This document shows positions 53,267-62,044 of a stretch of DNA of 64,000 bases, one piece after another; the stretch's first letter is position 1; each line of letters begins with the position of its first letter. The position numbers and the translations under genes were made by a program. Source of the DNA: Crocinitomicaceae bacterium (GTDB lineage Bacteria; Bacteroidota; Bacteroidia; Flavobacteriales_D; Crocinitomicaceae); assembly GCA_022447585.1 (NCBI GenBank), contig JAKVAR010000001.1:231097-295096 (forward strand), given 5' to 3'. Under the pieces are notes generated by a model. The model did no database searches, was not told where the DNA came from, and saw only the letters and a list, made by a program, of their open reading frames with translations.

Positions 53267-54553
53267 TTAAATTTTTGAAAATGACTTTTGTTTTCTTTTT
53301 ACTCCATCTGTAACTATAATTGTATAAATTCCTTGGTCCAAATGCGTCATTGTGACGTGATCTGTTCCAGATTCATCTGCTCGAAATTGCATTAAATTTC
53401 TTCCCAAATAATCCAATATGAACACATTAGTATTAATGATGTTAAATTCAGAATATTCAAGTGTAAATGATCCATTATTCGGATTTGGGAAAATTTCAAA
53501 ACCTACAGGCTTACAAGAAGTATGATAGCTGCCAAGATTTCGGACAATTCCATCAAAATCAAATTGCATCAACCTGTAATAGTCATCCCCTCTAACATAC
53601 TCTTCTTCAAAGAAATAAGAATGTGCATCTGATGAAGTTGCATTTCCTTTAATCTCACCCACGGTTGTAAAATTAAGACCATCAGAACTCTTTTGAATTT
53701 GATATTTTTCGCAATTCAACTCTGAATTAGTCATCCAATGAAGTCTTACATCGTTACCATCACAAGAAAATTCTATATCCTCTAAATCAACACCTAAAAG
53801 ACTCCCGACGATAATGTCTTCACAATCTTGACTATTGCAAGGAACAGCACCAATATCATGACATACAGAGTGAATTCCTATGCCTGCAATTGCCGGATCA
53901 AACACTCCAGTAACGGGGTCAATACAAGGCCCACAAGTAGCGGACCAATTTCCTCCAGAATTAACCGCCGTGACCCCGAAAGGCGCATCAGTAGTTAAAA
54001 GAACCGGTGGTGTTACTATTGTTGCATCTGGAGGTCCAGTTTGAGCTCCTGCTGGCGATAAGCTTAAATTAAATGAAAAAGATGCCCCTGACCAATTCTC
54101 TACTACGATCATTAGCTCATCACCCGCATTTACAATAGGCGCTGGAACCCATGACGGACAACCAAAAGAAGTTCCAAATTGATTACAACCACTAGATGAG
54201 CTCGCATAATTACAACCAATTTCATTGGCATTGTTCGTAATTGCAACACACGGCGAAACTCCGGGTGGTACATCAAAAATAGCAACATCTAGAAACCCTG
54301 TACTAGCGTCACCATCTATTAATAATTCTAAAGAACCACTAGAGGTAATATACAAGGAGATATAAGACACAGATGGTCCAAAAAAATCCAAACAAGTACT
54401 GACTGGAGTACCAGGTGTGTTAAATCCGAAAGGGCCCGAGGTTCCTGGGGTGCAAATTGAAGTATTAGTATTGCATTGAGATTTAACCTCTCGAGGTATA
54501 AATACAATTAATAATAAAAATGCAACTGAAGTTAAAAGCTTAATTCTCAACAT
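53267..54553 (-). CDS. Secreted T9SS cargo protein of unknown function
   Basis: The 428-residue protein, from ATG 54553 (MLRIKLLTSVAFLLLIVFIP; an ATG at 54562 adds three residues), ends in a type A sorting domain (FEIFPNPNNGSFTLEY ... QGIYTIIVTDGVKRK). The N-terminal half is Cys/Gly-rich with beta-sandwich character (SLELLIDGDASTGFLDVAIFD, DELMIVVENWSGASFSFNLSLS), similar to pre-peptidase C-terminal modules. A fibronectin-III-like module follows (VRLHWMTNSELNCEKYQIQKSSDG). It overlaps the upstream 120-aa gene, so the two form one transcript. Confidence 0.85.
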   Translation of the reverse strand: MLRIKLLTSVAFLLLIVFIPREVKSQCNTNTSICTPGTSGPFGFNTPGTPVSTCLDFFGPSVSYISLYITSSGSLELLIDGDASTGFLDVAIFDVPPGVSPCVAITNNANEIGCNYASSSSGCNQFGTSFGCPSWVPAPIVNAGDELMIVVENWSGASFSFNLSLSPAGAQTGPPDATIVTPPVLLTTDAPFGVTAVNSGGNWSATCGPCIDPVTGVFDPAIAGIGIHSVCHDIGAVPCNSQDCEDIIVGSLLGVDLEDIEFSCDGNDVRLHWMTNSELNCEKYQIQKSSDGLNFTTVGEIKGNATSSDAHSYFFEEEYVRGDDYYRLMQFDFDGIVRNLGSYHTSCKPVGFEIFPNPNNGSFTLEYSEFNIINTNVFILDYLGRNLMQFRADESGTDHVTMTHLDQGIYTIIVTDGVKRKQKSFSKI

Positions 54554-54902
54554 AGCTATCATATTTAAAGTGAGTAACTATTTGAATCAACAAAGCATGA
54601 TCAAGCGGAGATAAAGAGGTTAAATCTACAACCTGATTTTCAGAATTTATACTTACCGAGTTTAAGTCGGTATAAGTAATTAACAACCTTTCTTCTAAAA
54701 GTGGAGCCTTCCACTCTTGAATCGGATGATTAGACGTAAATTGATAATGTACAACAGAAGCATCTTCAAAAACGGTAATATTCGCAATTCGATTAACGTT
54801 TTCTAGCTTCGTTTCAGAAGTGTATTCTGATTGAGCGCAAAGGCCTAAATGCGAAAATAAGATTAAGCAAAGGAGAACTTTTTGTAATTTTTTTTGTTTC
54901 AT
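54540..54902 (-). CDS. Small secreted protein of unknown function (120 aa)
   Basis: The 120-residue protein has a signal peptide (MKQKKLQKVLLCLILFSHLGLCAQ). The mature part is hydrophilic, with short strands (NVNRIANITVFEDASVVHYQF, LLITYTDLNSVSI), and has no known motif or sorting domain. Its 3' end overlaps the T9SS cargo gene (14-23 bp depending on that gene's start), an overlap longer than the usual 1-4 bp here, and the two are presumably coexpressed. No family recognised. Confidence 0.72.
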   Translation of the reverse strand: MKQKKLQKVLLCLILFSHLGLCAQSEYTSETKLENVNRIANITVFEDASVVHYQFTSNHPIQEWKAPLLEERLLITYTDLNSVSINSENQVVDLTSLSPLDHALLIQIVTHFKYDSYVEN

Positions 54903-55159
54903 TGGTTTGTTTTTTAGTTGACCAATGTTACATAAACCTTTTTACTAAACGGATTTAACACGCATATTGATTAAGATTTAACCCGATACAAATATCATTT
55001 AAACTATGCCATTTATTATTTCATCAAAAACTAAATATTAACCAATTGAACACATATATTCGACACAAAGTTAAGTTTGCAAATAGACAAATTTCAACGC
55101 CTTCCTATGTAACTGTAAATGAAGGTACTAAGATAAATTAATGCAATTTAATATTTATG

Positions 55160-55513
55160 TTAAATACTTTTAAATTTCATAGAAATTGAATTTACGCAGT
55201 GTCGTATATTCTTGTCTGTAAAATTTTCTCCTTCAAAAACATGCCCAAGATGCCCATCACAGTTCGCACAAACAATTTCTACCCTTCTTCCATCTGCATC
55301 TAACACACGTTTAACTGCGCCTTGAATTTCATCATCAAAAGAGGGCCAACCACAACCAGAATGAAATTTACTTTTGGACTCATATAATTCAGCATCACAC
55401 TGTCTGCAAGTATAAATTCCTTCAACAAAATGGTCTGTATATTCACCAACAAATGGTGCTTCCGTTCCTTTATGAATAATTACACGCGTTTCTTCTTTAT
55501 TTAATTCGTTCAT
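55160..55513 (-). CDS. msrB: Peptide-methionine (R)-S-oxide reductase
   Basis: MsrB reduces methionine-R-sulfoxide in proteins. The 117-residue SelR domain has Zn ligands Cys36/Cys39 (CRQC) and Cys82/Cys85 (CANC), the resolving-type Cys54 (HSGCGWPSF) and catalytic Cys106 in RHCVNSIS. No signal peptide, so it is cytoplasmic. It starts one base after the DUF4836 gene ends, so the pair is probably cotranscribed. Confidence 0.96.
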   Translation of the reverse strand: MNELNKEETRVIIHKGTEAPFVGEYTDHFVEGIYTCRQCDAELYESKSKFHSGCGWPSFDDEIQGAVKRVLDADGRRVEIVCANCDGHLGHVFEGENFTDKNIRHCVNSISMKFKSI

Positions 55514-55514
55514 A

Positions 55515-56981
55515 TTATATTCCCATGTTATTTATCTCTGAAGAGAACTCCTTAATTATAACTTCCATCGTTTGCTTCAATACGTTCTCTTGCCCTTTTT
55601 TCGCTTTGATATATAGTCTCCCTCCGTTCTCATCATATTCAAACGTCATATATTTAACAACCTTTAAAATTTTCGCTTCACCTTCCAAATCCCAATCCTC
55701 TATATCAAGGCCATCCAAATTCAAAAATGCACTAACTCCAGACTTCCCAAAATTTTCACAACCTGCAGGAAGACTCAAAGAAGATGATCCAGCCGAAGCA
55801 TAAACTGGATTAGTAGATGCAGTCAATCCTTCAGAATTTAATGTAATTTCTGTTGAGCCATACGACATCATATCTTTTGCCATTGAACCTAAACTCTTTC
55901 CTCGATCTTCTAAACCTAAGAAAACATTGAAATCTGGGATAGTACCTTCAGTCATATCAGGCTCTCCTACCATAACCACGCCGAATTGACCATCAAATAA
56001 TCCTGCGAAACCATCTTCTCCCGCAGCCATCAATGCAAACTGCGCTGGCCCTCCCATTGCTTTACCTAATTCATCCATAGCATCAGGCGAGAAATCATTG
56101 ACTAGGTTTTGCATTTTCTTCAAATCAAGGTTGACAGATAAACCGAATCGAGGTTTACCCTGTCCAAGCTTTGCAACTATTGGAGCCTTGTTATCCGAAT
56201 TAAAAAACATGCTCTCACGCAATTCTTTCGAGAAGAAATTCTTTGTTTCTATAATTGCTGCGCCATCTTCAAACTTCATTACCGTTTGAATATATGAATC
56301 CTTAACTAAAGCTTTTAACTTATCTTTTTTCTCATCACTCAAATTATCTAAATCTGTTTCTGATGTTTTGTACAATGATTCTACATTCATTCCCAGCACT
56401 ACATCTCCATCAACATCTAAAATATCATCGATTTTTCCACCACTTACATCACCTTCAGTTTTCTTAAATGCTTTGGAAAGTGCCTTCCCTCTATTGTAAT
56501 CTCCCGATTTAGAAATAATTACTGCTAATGGTCCTTTAATTCCAATAGAGACATCACCATCAGAACAATATTTCATCTCCTTCTTTTCTTCAAAATCAAA
56601 ACCTCGCTGAGTTAATTCAGTTATTAATGAATCTGAATTTTTGACACTTAAAAATGCGTATGCTGTTTCCGGAGTGCCATCCACATCGAAAGGTCCTTCC
56701 AATGCATAATAAACTGGATCCTCCATATTTATTAGTTTTTCTAGCGTAGACATTTCTGTATTTAACAATTTTCCAAGTTTAGGAACATTCTTATAATCAG
56801 ATTTGTTCAAAATACCTTTTAAATCAGCATTCCCGAATCCTACGATTTTATCATTATCATTAAGAAATGAAGAAAGAGCTTCTTTAGTATTTTGATCAAC
56901 TGAAGAATCAGAACAAGAAGCTAAAAATCCAAGAGCAAGAGCTATTACTATCAGTTTTAAAGTTGAAAACATATTTTTCAT
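55515..56981 (-). CDS. DUF4836-like lipoprotein
   Basis: The 488-residue protein has a signal peptide with lipobox LASC (Cys23 in LGFLASCSDSS). The mature chain has the regular alpha/beta pattern of DUF4836 proteins, Bacteroidota lipoproteins of about 500 residues: a start of the KIVGFGNADLKGIL type, then KAPIVAKLGQ and DGQFGVVMVGE. Function unknown; location in the periplasm or on the outer membrane is inferred. Upstream of msrB on the same strand. Confidence 0.72.
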   Translation of the reverse strand: MKNMFSTLKLIVIALALGFLASCSDSSVDQNTKEALSSFLNDNDKIVGFGNADLKGILNKSDYKNVPKLGKLLNTEMSTLEKLINMEDPVYYALEGPFDVDGTPETAYAFLSVKNSDSLITELTQRGFDFEEKKEMKYCSDGDVSIGIKGPLAVIISKSGDYNRGKALSKAFKKTEGDVSGGKIDDILDVDGDVVLGMNVESLYKTSETDLDNLSDEKKDKLKALVKDSYIQTVMKFEDGAAIIETKNFFSKELRESMFFNSDNKAPIVAKLGQGKPRFGLSVNLDLKKMQNLVNDFSPDAMDELGKAMGGPAQFALMAAGEDGFAGLFDGQFGVVMVGEPDMTEGTIPDFNVFLGLEDRGKSLGSMAKDMMSYGSTEITLNSEGLTASTNPVYASAGSSSLSLPAGCENFGKSGVSAFLNLDGLDIEDWDLEGEAKILKVVKYMTFEYDENGGRLYIKAKKGQENVLKQTMEVIIKEFSSEINNMGI

Positions 56982-57056
56982 GTGGCTTTAGTTTGAAGTT
57001 TAAATTTAATGAAAATTTATACGCACAAATTATGCCAACAGCAATTGTCGAATTAA

Positions 57057-57064
57057 TACCTTTG
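57057..57064 (+). promoter_or_regulatory. -7 box (TACCTTTG) ending 4 bp before a start codon
   Basis: This is an exact TAnnTTTG at 57057-57064, with the ATG of the next gene at 57069. If used, transcription would start at or within a few bases of the ATG, giving a leaderless or nearly leaderless mRNA. No TTG lies at the usual -33 position. Confidence 0.45.
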
Positions 57065-57068
57065 TATC

Positions 57069-57635
57069 ATGCATTTGGTTGAACCATATTACCAATGGCG
57101 TAATCTTTACGTAGCTTCGGAAGATGACGCTTCTCCTTTCTTTGGGAGAGAATACAGCGAATTTGAATTTCATAATAGTATCTATAATTTTTATATACAT
57201 CCGCAGTGGGATTCGATGGATTCTCCGACTCTTTTCCTAAAAATACTTTATGTAGAATATGAAGAGCAATATGCGATTATTGAATTGATTGGAGAATGGA
57301 ATGACACGATTGAAAATGATATAATGACATTTAAACGTGACATCATTGAAGAGTTAACCAAATATGGTATCGACAAATTCCTATTGATCGGCGAGAACGT
57401 ATTAAACTTTCATTCGTCAGATGATTGTTATTATGAAGAATGGATTGATGACATCGAAGATGGGTGGGTTGCGATGATAAATTTTCACGATCATGTTTTA
57501 CTTGAATTCGAAGAAGTCGGTATTGACCAATATTTCATTATGGGTGGAGAAATGGAAATGATAGAATGGAGGACATACTCTCCGAAGCAGTTATTCAATA
57601 AAGTCAGCGGTATTGTTTCAAAAAGATTGAAATAA
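57069..57635 (+). CDS. Conserved hypothetical protein (188 aa)
   Basis: The 188-residue soluble, very acidic and aromatic protein has no signal peptide. Segments such as PFFGREYSEFEFHNSIYNFYIHPQWDSMDSPTLFLKILY and LLIGENVLNFHSSDDCYYEEWIDDI look strongly conserved in character, and I recall similar unnamed proteins in Flavobacteriales. The DDCYYEEWIDDIEDG stretch could bind a cation (inference). Single gene with its own -7 box and a downstream bidirectional terminator. Function unknown. Confidence 0.75.
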   Translation: MHLVEPYYQWRNLYVASEDDASPFFGREYSEFEFHNSIYNFYIHPQWDSMDSPTLFLKILYVEYEEQYAIIELIGEWNDTIENDIMTFKRDIIEELTKYGIDKFLLIGENVLNFHSSDDCYYEEWIDDIEDGWVAMINFHDHVLLEFEEVGIDQYFIMGGEMEMIEWRTYSPKQLFNKVSGIVSKRLK

Positions 57636-57636
57636 A

Positions 57637-57665
57637 AAAGGTGCTACCAGCGGCAGCACCTTTTC
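57637..57665 (+). terminator. Bidirectional terminator between the 188-aa gene and the cytochrome operon
   Basis: AAAAGGTGCT (57637-57646) pairs perfectly with AGCACCTTTT (57656-57665), with A and T runs on each flank. It serves both convergent transcripts. Confidence 0.88.
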
Positions 57666-57685
57666 TTTAAAACTCTTAATTCAAC

Positions 57686-58561
57686 TTACTTTTGAATCAT
57701 AACCTTAGCAGACATTGCTTTATTTCCAACTAAGAAATTCACAACATAAATTCCCGATTCTAATTCATTTGGTAAAACAATACTTTCAGAATTTTCTCCT
57801 ATTTCAGATTGGCCCATCGTATAGTTAAATACTGAACGTCCGTTCAAATCAACTAAACTCATGTGCATTGTCCCAACAGATAAAGAATTGAAATCTAATT
57901 CAATTGAATTGTTTGAAGCCGAATATCCAGCGATGAAATCAGAATTAAAGGCCTCTTCTTCTGAAATACTTGCTGTGCTTCCGATAATATGTTGAGATAA
58001 ATAAATTGCATCACCTAAAGCATTTCCACTATCATCACTTACGTTGGAAGCAATATAAAATGTAACTGATCCGGCATCACTGGCAGGAGCATCCCATGTC
58101 CACAACCATGCTGTATTGGCGTTTGTATTACTCGATGCAGTATGAGAAACATAATCCTTACCACTTGCTGAAAAATCCTGGGTTCCTCCAATTAATGATC
58201 CAGTAAAAGATCCTACATTGTTATTGGCTCCGTCAAGCGCGACAGCAGAGAAACCTTTCTTTGCTGGATTGGATGCTAATTGTAAACTAGCTGTATAAGA
58301 AGTCCCTGGGGTGTAATTTGTTACAGGATTAACCCCATCTAGCAAGATAAATGTATTCTCTGAAGAACCATCTAATGTGCTACCAGTGTGACAACCTGTA
58401 CAAGTCGCTTCACCTGGAGCTCCTGTGAACCCTGCCTGTCCACCACCGCTAAAAAGGTGACTTTCTTTAAAAGATTCTATAACACCAGTGTTTGTTTTTT
58501 GAAAAGATAAAAATGCTAAAGAAGCAATAACAGTAATTCCTAAAATGTAATTTTTCTTCAT
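57686..58561 (-). CDS. Choice-of-anchor-V-type T9SS protein with a heme c motif
   Basis: The 291-residue protein has a signal peptide (MKKNYILGITVIASLAFLSF). It has one heme motif, Cys54-x-x-Cys57-His58 (ATCTGCHTGS), just before a Reeler-like beta-sandwich (about 65-205; YTPGTSYTASLQL, KGFSAVALDG) of the kind named choice-of-anchor V. A T9SS type A-like tail follows (MHMSLVDLNGRSVFNY ... SGIYVVNFLVGNKAMSAKVMIQK). If the heme is attached in the periplasm before export, this would be a surface c-type cytochrome. Last gene of a four-gene minus-strand operon. Confidence 0.85.
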   Translation of the reverse strand: MKKNYILGITVIASLAFLSFQKTNTGVIESFKESHLFSGGGQAGFTGAPGEATCTGCHTGSTLDGSSENTFILLDGVNPVTNYTPGTSYTASLQLASNPAKKGFSAVALDGANNNVGSFTGSLIGGTQDFSASGKDYVSHTASSNTNANTAWLWTWDAPASDAGSVTFYIASNVSDDSGNALGDAIYLSQHIIGSTASISEEEAFNSDFIAGYSASNNSIELDFNSLSVGTMHMSLVDLNGRSVFNYTMGQSEIGENSESIVLPNELESGIYVVNFLVGNKAMSAKVMIQK

Positions 58562-58584
58562 ATTAAGTTTGATTTAAGATTAGT

Positions 58585-58959
58585 TTAATTATTTAGTTTT
58601 CCTTGAGAGATCCAACATTCTATATGCTGAGCAACACTGTCTGGAAGCTTTGTAGCCCCCAAAGGCATTGATATAACACTATTATCATGTCTTATAACGT
58701 TTAAAATTATAGTAGCGTTGGCAGAAACACTAGAATGATTCGTTAAATCATAACCATTTGATGATGCGCCACCGGGGTGACACCCAGAAGTAGCACAACT
58801 TTGATTTAAAATAGGTTGAATCTGAGTTGAATAAAGAATAGTATCGGGGCAATTTGTATTCACCGGCGTAGTTACAATTTCAACCTTATCCTTTGTACAA
58901 GAAGCAATAATCAAAACAGATAATACAACTGCAGCTATTGTTGCTATTAAAATTCTCAT
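58585..58959 (-). CDS. Cytochrome-c-like lipoprotein with CX4CH motif
   Basis: The 124-residue protein has lipobox IASC (Cys21). The heme-type site is Cys55-(4)-Cys60-His61 (SCATSGCHPG), spaced CX4CH rather than CX2CH. The surrounding sequence (QIQPILNQSC ... DLTNHSSV ... MPLGATKLPDSVAQHIECWISQGKLNN) matches small cytochrome-like domains of Bacteroidota (PIL-x-x-x-C-x-x-x-x-CH). MPLGA may give the axial Met. It is overlapped by 4 bp with the DUF5777 gene upstream. Confidence 0.8.
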   Translation of the reverse strand: MRILIATIAAVVLSVLIIASCTKDKVEIVTTPVNTNCPDTILYSTQIQPILNQSCATSGCHPGGASSNGYDLTNHSSVSANATIILNVIRHDNSVISMPLGATKLPDSVAQHIECWISQGKLNN

Positions 58960-59825
58960 AATTTAAAATTTCTCGTTATACTGAAACCTAATCTAAATTC
59001 ACCATTTGCCCAATCCGAATATGTCCCCGGGATAAATTGAGTCTCATTAAACCCTCTTGCGTTAGTGACTACAATCTTGAATATATGTCCATTTGAGGAA
59101 TACTCAAATCCAGCAGAGAGACTATTATGGTTATCCGTACGTACCGTATTATCATGAATTGCATGGTAATATTCAGCAATAATTCCCATTTCTTTAGATA
59201 GCTTCAAGTTAAATGCTGCACCCATAGCAAACAATCCATTTAAATCATTTGCATCCACATAATTTCTATGCACATATGTTGGCATCAAAGCCATGCTAAA
59301 ACGTTCTCCAAACTTTCTTGCAACATGAATCTGCGCATTATATGCCATTCGATGAGCAAATTTTGGGAAATGTTGTATTTGCGTCACATCCGAACTGGCT
59401 TTCATATAAGACAAGGTGGAAGAACCAACAAGGGTCATACTGATTGGCATTCCCTTCGATTCATTCTGAATTAAAGCTCTATATTTCAAAAAACCATCAA
59501 CTAAAGACCTGTAAGGTCTGCCCGCCCCTTTGCTTCGTCCAAGACCTATCATTAATTTATCGGTAACACCATATTCAAAGGCAAAACGAATATCCGCAGC
59601 TTGATCAAATCCCAACCATGTTTGCGCCAATTCAGAAGCATCCCAACCAGGAAGCATATCGCCAAATCTATGTTCTATTCTGAACTGCAGTGTTTTCTTT
59701 TTTAAGGTCTCGACAGAATGACCATTCAAAACTCTTGTTCCACTAAATGTTTCTTGAACATCTTGTGCGCTTGCACTTAAACAAGCAACTGATGTCAGTG
59801 CAACTATAAAAATATTCAATCTCAT
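58956..59825 (-). CDS. DUF5777 family outer-membrane beta-barrel protein
   Basis: The 289-residue protein has a signal peptide (MRLNIFIVALTSVACLSASAQ). The mature part begins with ETFSGTRVLNGHSVETLKKKTLQFRIEHRFGDM, a DUF5777 hallmark, and continues with amphipathic strands (FAFEYGVTDKLMIGLGRSKG, GNGEFRLGF-like WANGEFRLGFSIT). It ends FKL. It is a barrel in the outer membrane. It is overlapped by 4 bp on both sides by cytochrome genes, so a role as the pore of an electron route is suggested but unproven. Confidence 0.87.
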   Translation of the reverse strand: MRLNIFIVALTSVACLSASAQDVQETFSGTRVLNGHSVETLKKKTLQFRIEHRFGDMLPGWDASELAQTWLGFDQAADIRFAFEYGVTDKLMIGLGRSKGAGRPYRSLVDGFLKYRALIQNESKGMPISMTLVGSSTLSYMKASSDVTQIQHFPKFAHRMAYNAQIHVARKFGERFSMALMPTYVHRNYVDANDLNGLFAMGAAFNLKLSKEMGIIAEYYHAIHDNTVRTDNHNSLSAGFEYSSNGHIFKIVVTNARGFNETQFIPGTYSDWANGEFRLGFSITRNFKL

Positions 59826-60862
59826 TTTTCTGCTAATTGTTTTATGTAAGCAACTAAGTCATTTAGTTGATCATCACTCATTTTTTGTTCTGTATACATG
59901 GGCATATACTGCTTGCGTCCGAATTTCGCATAAGTCCCGTAACGTATAATTTGATATAACGATTTATCCCTATACCCCTCTAAATTCTTTACAAACATCT
60001 TACCTGATAATTTATCATTACCAAGGTTTAAATATGTAACTCTTTTGTTTGCGTGACAATGCAGGCAGCTTTTATTATAAATTAATTTTCCATTCTCTAC
60101 ATTCCCCCCCTTACCATATTTGCGCTTATTCACATCCATAGTTGAAAGAAACTTCGCATTATAGCCATTTACATGCGAACGGTTTAAAATAGCCAATAAA
60201 TCTGTTTTCTCATCATCATTAATTCGTTTCAAATTAACAATAGACTCCAACGTTTGTTCGTCTAAATTCAAATCTTTAATCTTCAATTCATTCTTCTTGT
60301 AATAGTGCATAATTGCTTCCAGTTCCCAGTCTGCAAGATACCTACCTGACGAACAGTACTTCGCACACAATTGAACCGAGTTTTCAAGGGTATCTCTCGC
60401 ATTCGTAACTAAATCACCATACTTTTTGATGTAGTCATCATTGTAGAATGAAGTTCGATTATAAATCCCGTAAAAAGTAGATCCAGGCAAGAATGGGATA
60501 TAATTATTCTTAGAAAATTCTAATCTTTCCGAAGCTTTTTGACTTGATAAATTGTCAAATTCTCTTCCCAGATTGTGACAATCAGTACAAACAAAAAAGG
60601 ATGAAATCAACTTCGATTTTTTTCCATTTCGAATCGTTCTTCCTTTAAGTATCAAATCCTGACCCATCTTCGCTTTCTCCTCATCAAACGAATTCAAACT
60701 ATGATTATAGGGTGTAACATTTAATTCAGAAAGGACGCTCTCCAAAGATAATTCCGATACAACATTAGGATCTATCTTCCTTATTTCCATAGAGTTTCGA
60801 CTGGAAATAAATAGAAGTCCTGTAACTAGACCAGACAATAAAAGGATAAGTAATTTATTCAA
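59822..60862 (-). CDS. Diheme c-type cytochrome
   Basis: The 346-residue protein has an N-terminal signal/anchor (KLLILLLSGLVTGLLFISS). Two heme motifs: Cys92-T-D-Cys95-His96 (FVCTDCHNLG) and Cys266-L-H-Cys269-His270 (KSCLHCHANK). Between them lies a further cysteine pair (LCAKYCSSGRYLADWE, Cys166/Cys170), not a heme motif, which resembles the Cys pair plus G-R-x-L-x-D-W-E pattern of SoxA-like cytochromes. Axial Met candidates are in YMPMYTEQKMS. It is periplasmic. First gene of the operon leading to the DUF5777 barrel. Confidence 0.9.
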   Translation of the reverse strand: MNKLLILLLSGLVTGLLFISSRNSMEIRKIDPNVVSELSLESVLSELNVTPYNHSLNSFDEEKAKMGQDLILKGRTIRNGKKSKLISSFFVCTDCHNLGREFDNLSSQKASERLEFSKNNYIPFLPGSTFYGIYNRTSFYNDDYIKKYGDLVTNARDTLENSVQLCAKYCSSGRYLADWELEAIMHYYKKNELKIKDLNLDEQTLESIVNLKRINDDEKTDLLAILNRSHVNGYNAKFLSTMDVNKRKYGKGGNVENGKLIYNKSCLHCHANKRVTYLNLGNDKLSGKMFVKNLEGYRDKSLYQIIRYGTYAKFGRKQYMPMYTEQKMSDDQLNDLVAYIKQLAEK

Positions 60863-60987
60863 GTTATTTCGATTTCATGACAATTCTATGACAATGTACG
60901 AAAATAAATATTCACAGAAAATTGAAATTGCAATTCAAGTCCCAAAATATATTTCATTATATTTAATCTTCATTCTTAAAAGGAATC

Positions 60988-61287
60988 ATGTTTAATAAAG
61001 AAATGTTGTCTAAACTTCAGGAGATGAAGTCACAAGCGAATGAGAGTAAAAATCGTTTGGCTGAGATCAAAATATCAGAAGAATCAGGAGGAGGGTTAGT
61101 CAGAATAACAATGGACGGTAATCGAAATCTGAAATCTGTAGAAATAAATGCAGATCTGAAAACATTAGATAAGGAAGATTTAGAAGATCTTTTAGTTGTT
61201 GCTTTTAAGCGTACCCTGGATAAGGTAAATGAAATTAATGAGAAAGAAGTTATGGCTTCAGCTCAAAACTTATTTCCTGGAATGTAA
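60988..61287 (+). CDS. ybaB: YbaB/EbfC family nucleoid-associated protein
   Basis: The 99-residue protein matches the family: MLSKLQEMKSQANESKNRL helix, SGGGLVRITMDGNRNLKSVEIN core, a central DLEDLLVVAFKRTLDKVNE helix and a terminal NLFPGM. It forms DNA-binding dimers. A possible promoter (TTG-N17-TATATTTC, 60928-60955) and a GGA-containing leader (AAAAGGAATC) lie upstream. One base separates the stop from the next gene, so they are probably one transcript. Confidence 0.93.
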   Translation: MFNKEMLSKLQEMKSQANESKNRLAEIKISEESGGGLVRITMDGNRNLKSVEINADLKTLDKEDLEDLLVVAFKRTLDKVNEINEKEVMASAQNLFPGM

Positions 61288-61288
61288 T

Positions 61289-61858
61289 ATGACTAAACAA
61301 GAGCTTCGCGATATATACATTGAAAAGCGTAAAGTGCTTTCCCCTAAACAACTAGAAATCATTTCAGCGAACATTTGTCATTTAGCCTTCAGTAACTTCC
61401 AATTGGAAAAGAAGAAAATAAGTTTATTCTTACCGATTGAACGTAAAAAAGAAATTAATACATACAAAATTTGGGAAAAGGCAATGTCTTTTGATGCTTC
61501 TGTAGCTGTTCCAAGAATTAATCATAATACGAATGAGCTAAAGCAAATTCTTTTTGAATCTGAAGACCAACTGGAAATTGCAAAGTATGGCATACCTGAA
61601 CCTAAGAAAGGTAGAGTTATTGCTGCTGAGCACTTTGATTATGTATTTGTACCATTATTGGCCATTGACTCAAAAGGAAATCGCGTTGGATACGGCAAGG
61701 GATTTTATGACCGTTTTTTAATGCGATGCGCACCACGATGTAAATTCATTGGATTAAATCATTTTGACGACGTCCAAGATCTCATTTCCGATATCAATTC
61801 GCTAGACATTAAACTTGACGCCTGTATCTCTCCAAATAAAATTATTAGATTCGAATAA
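61289..61858 (+). CDS. 5-formyltetrahydrofolate cyclo-ligase
   Basis: The 189-residue cytoplasmic enzyme converts 5-formyl-THF to 5,10-methenyl-THF with ATP. It starts MTKQELRDIYIEKRKVLSP (ATG 61289; upstream in-frame codons overlap ybaB and do not fit). Motifs include ISLFLPIERKKEINT, YGIPEPKKG, FVPLLAIDSKGNRVGYGKGFYDRFL (the GYGKGYYDR-like motif) and LDACISPNKI. Two bp after ybaB. Confidence 0.94.
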   Translation: MTKQELRDIYIEKRKVLSPKQLEIISANICHLAFSNFQLEKKKISLFLPIERKKEINTYKIWEKAMSFDASVAVPRINHNTNELKQILFESEDQLEIAKYGIPEPKKGRVIAAEHFDYVFVPLLAIDSKGNRVGYGKGFYDRFLMRCAPRCKFIGLNHFDDVQDLISDINSLDIKLDACISPNKIIRFE

Positions 61859-62044
61859 AACGTATAACTATTGAATCTAATGACCACTTTAAGAATTGCA
61901 GCTTAATTTTTAACGTTCTTCCATCAAGTTTTTATTATTCCATTGCTCTCTTTTTTAATTATTCACTACATAGCCAAAATACCATTAAAAATAATAGCAT
62001 TTTTAAACCGTATCTTTTTTCAATAAAATTCGTATATCTATGTA

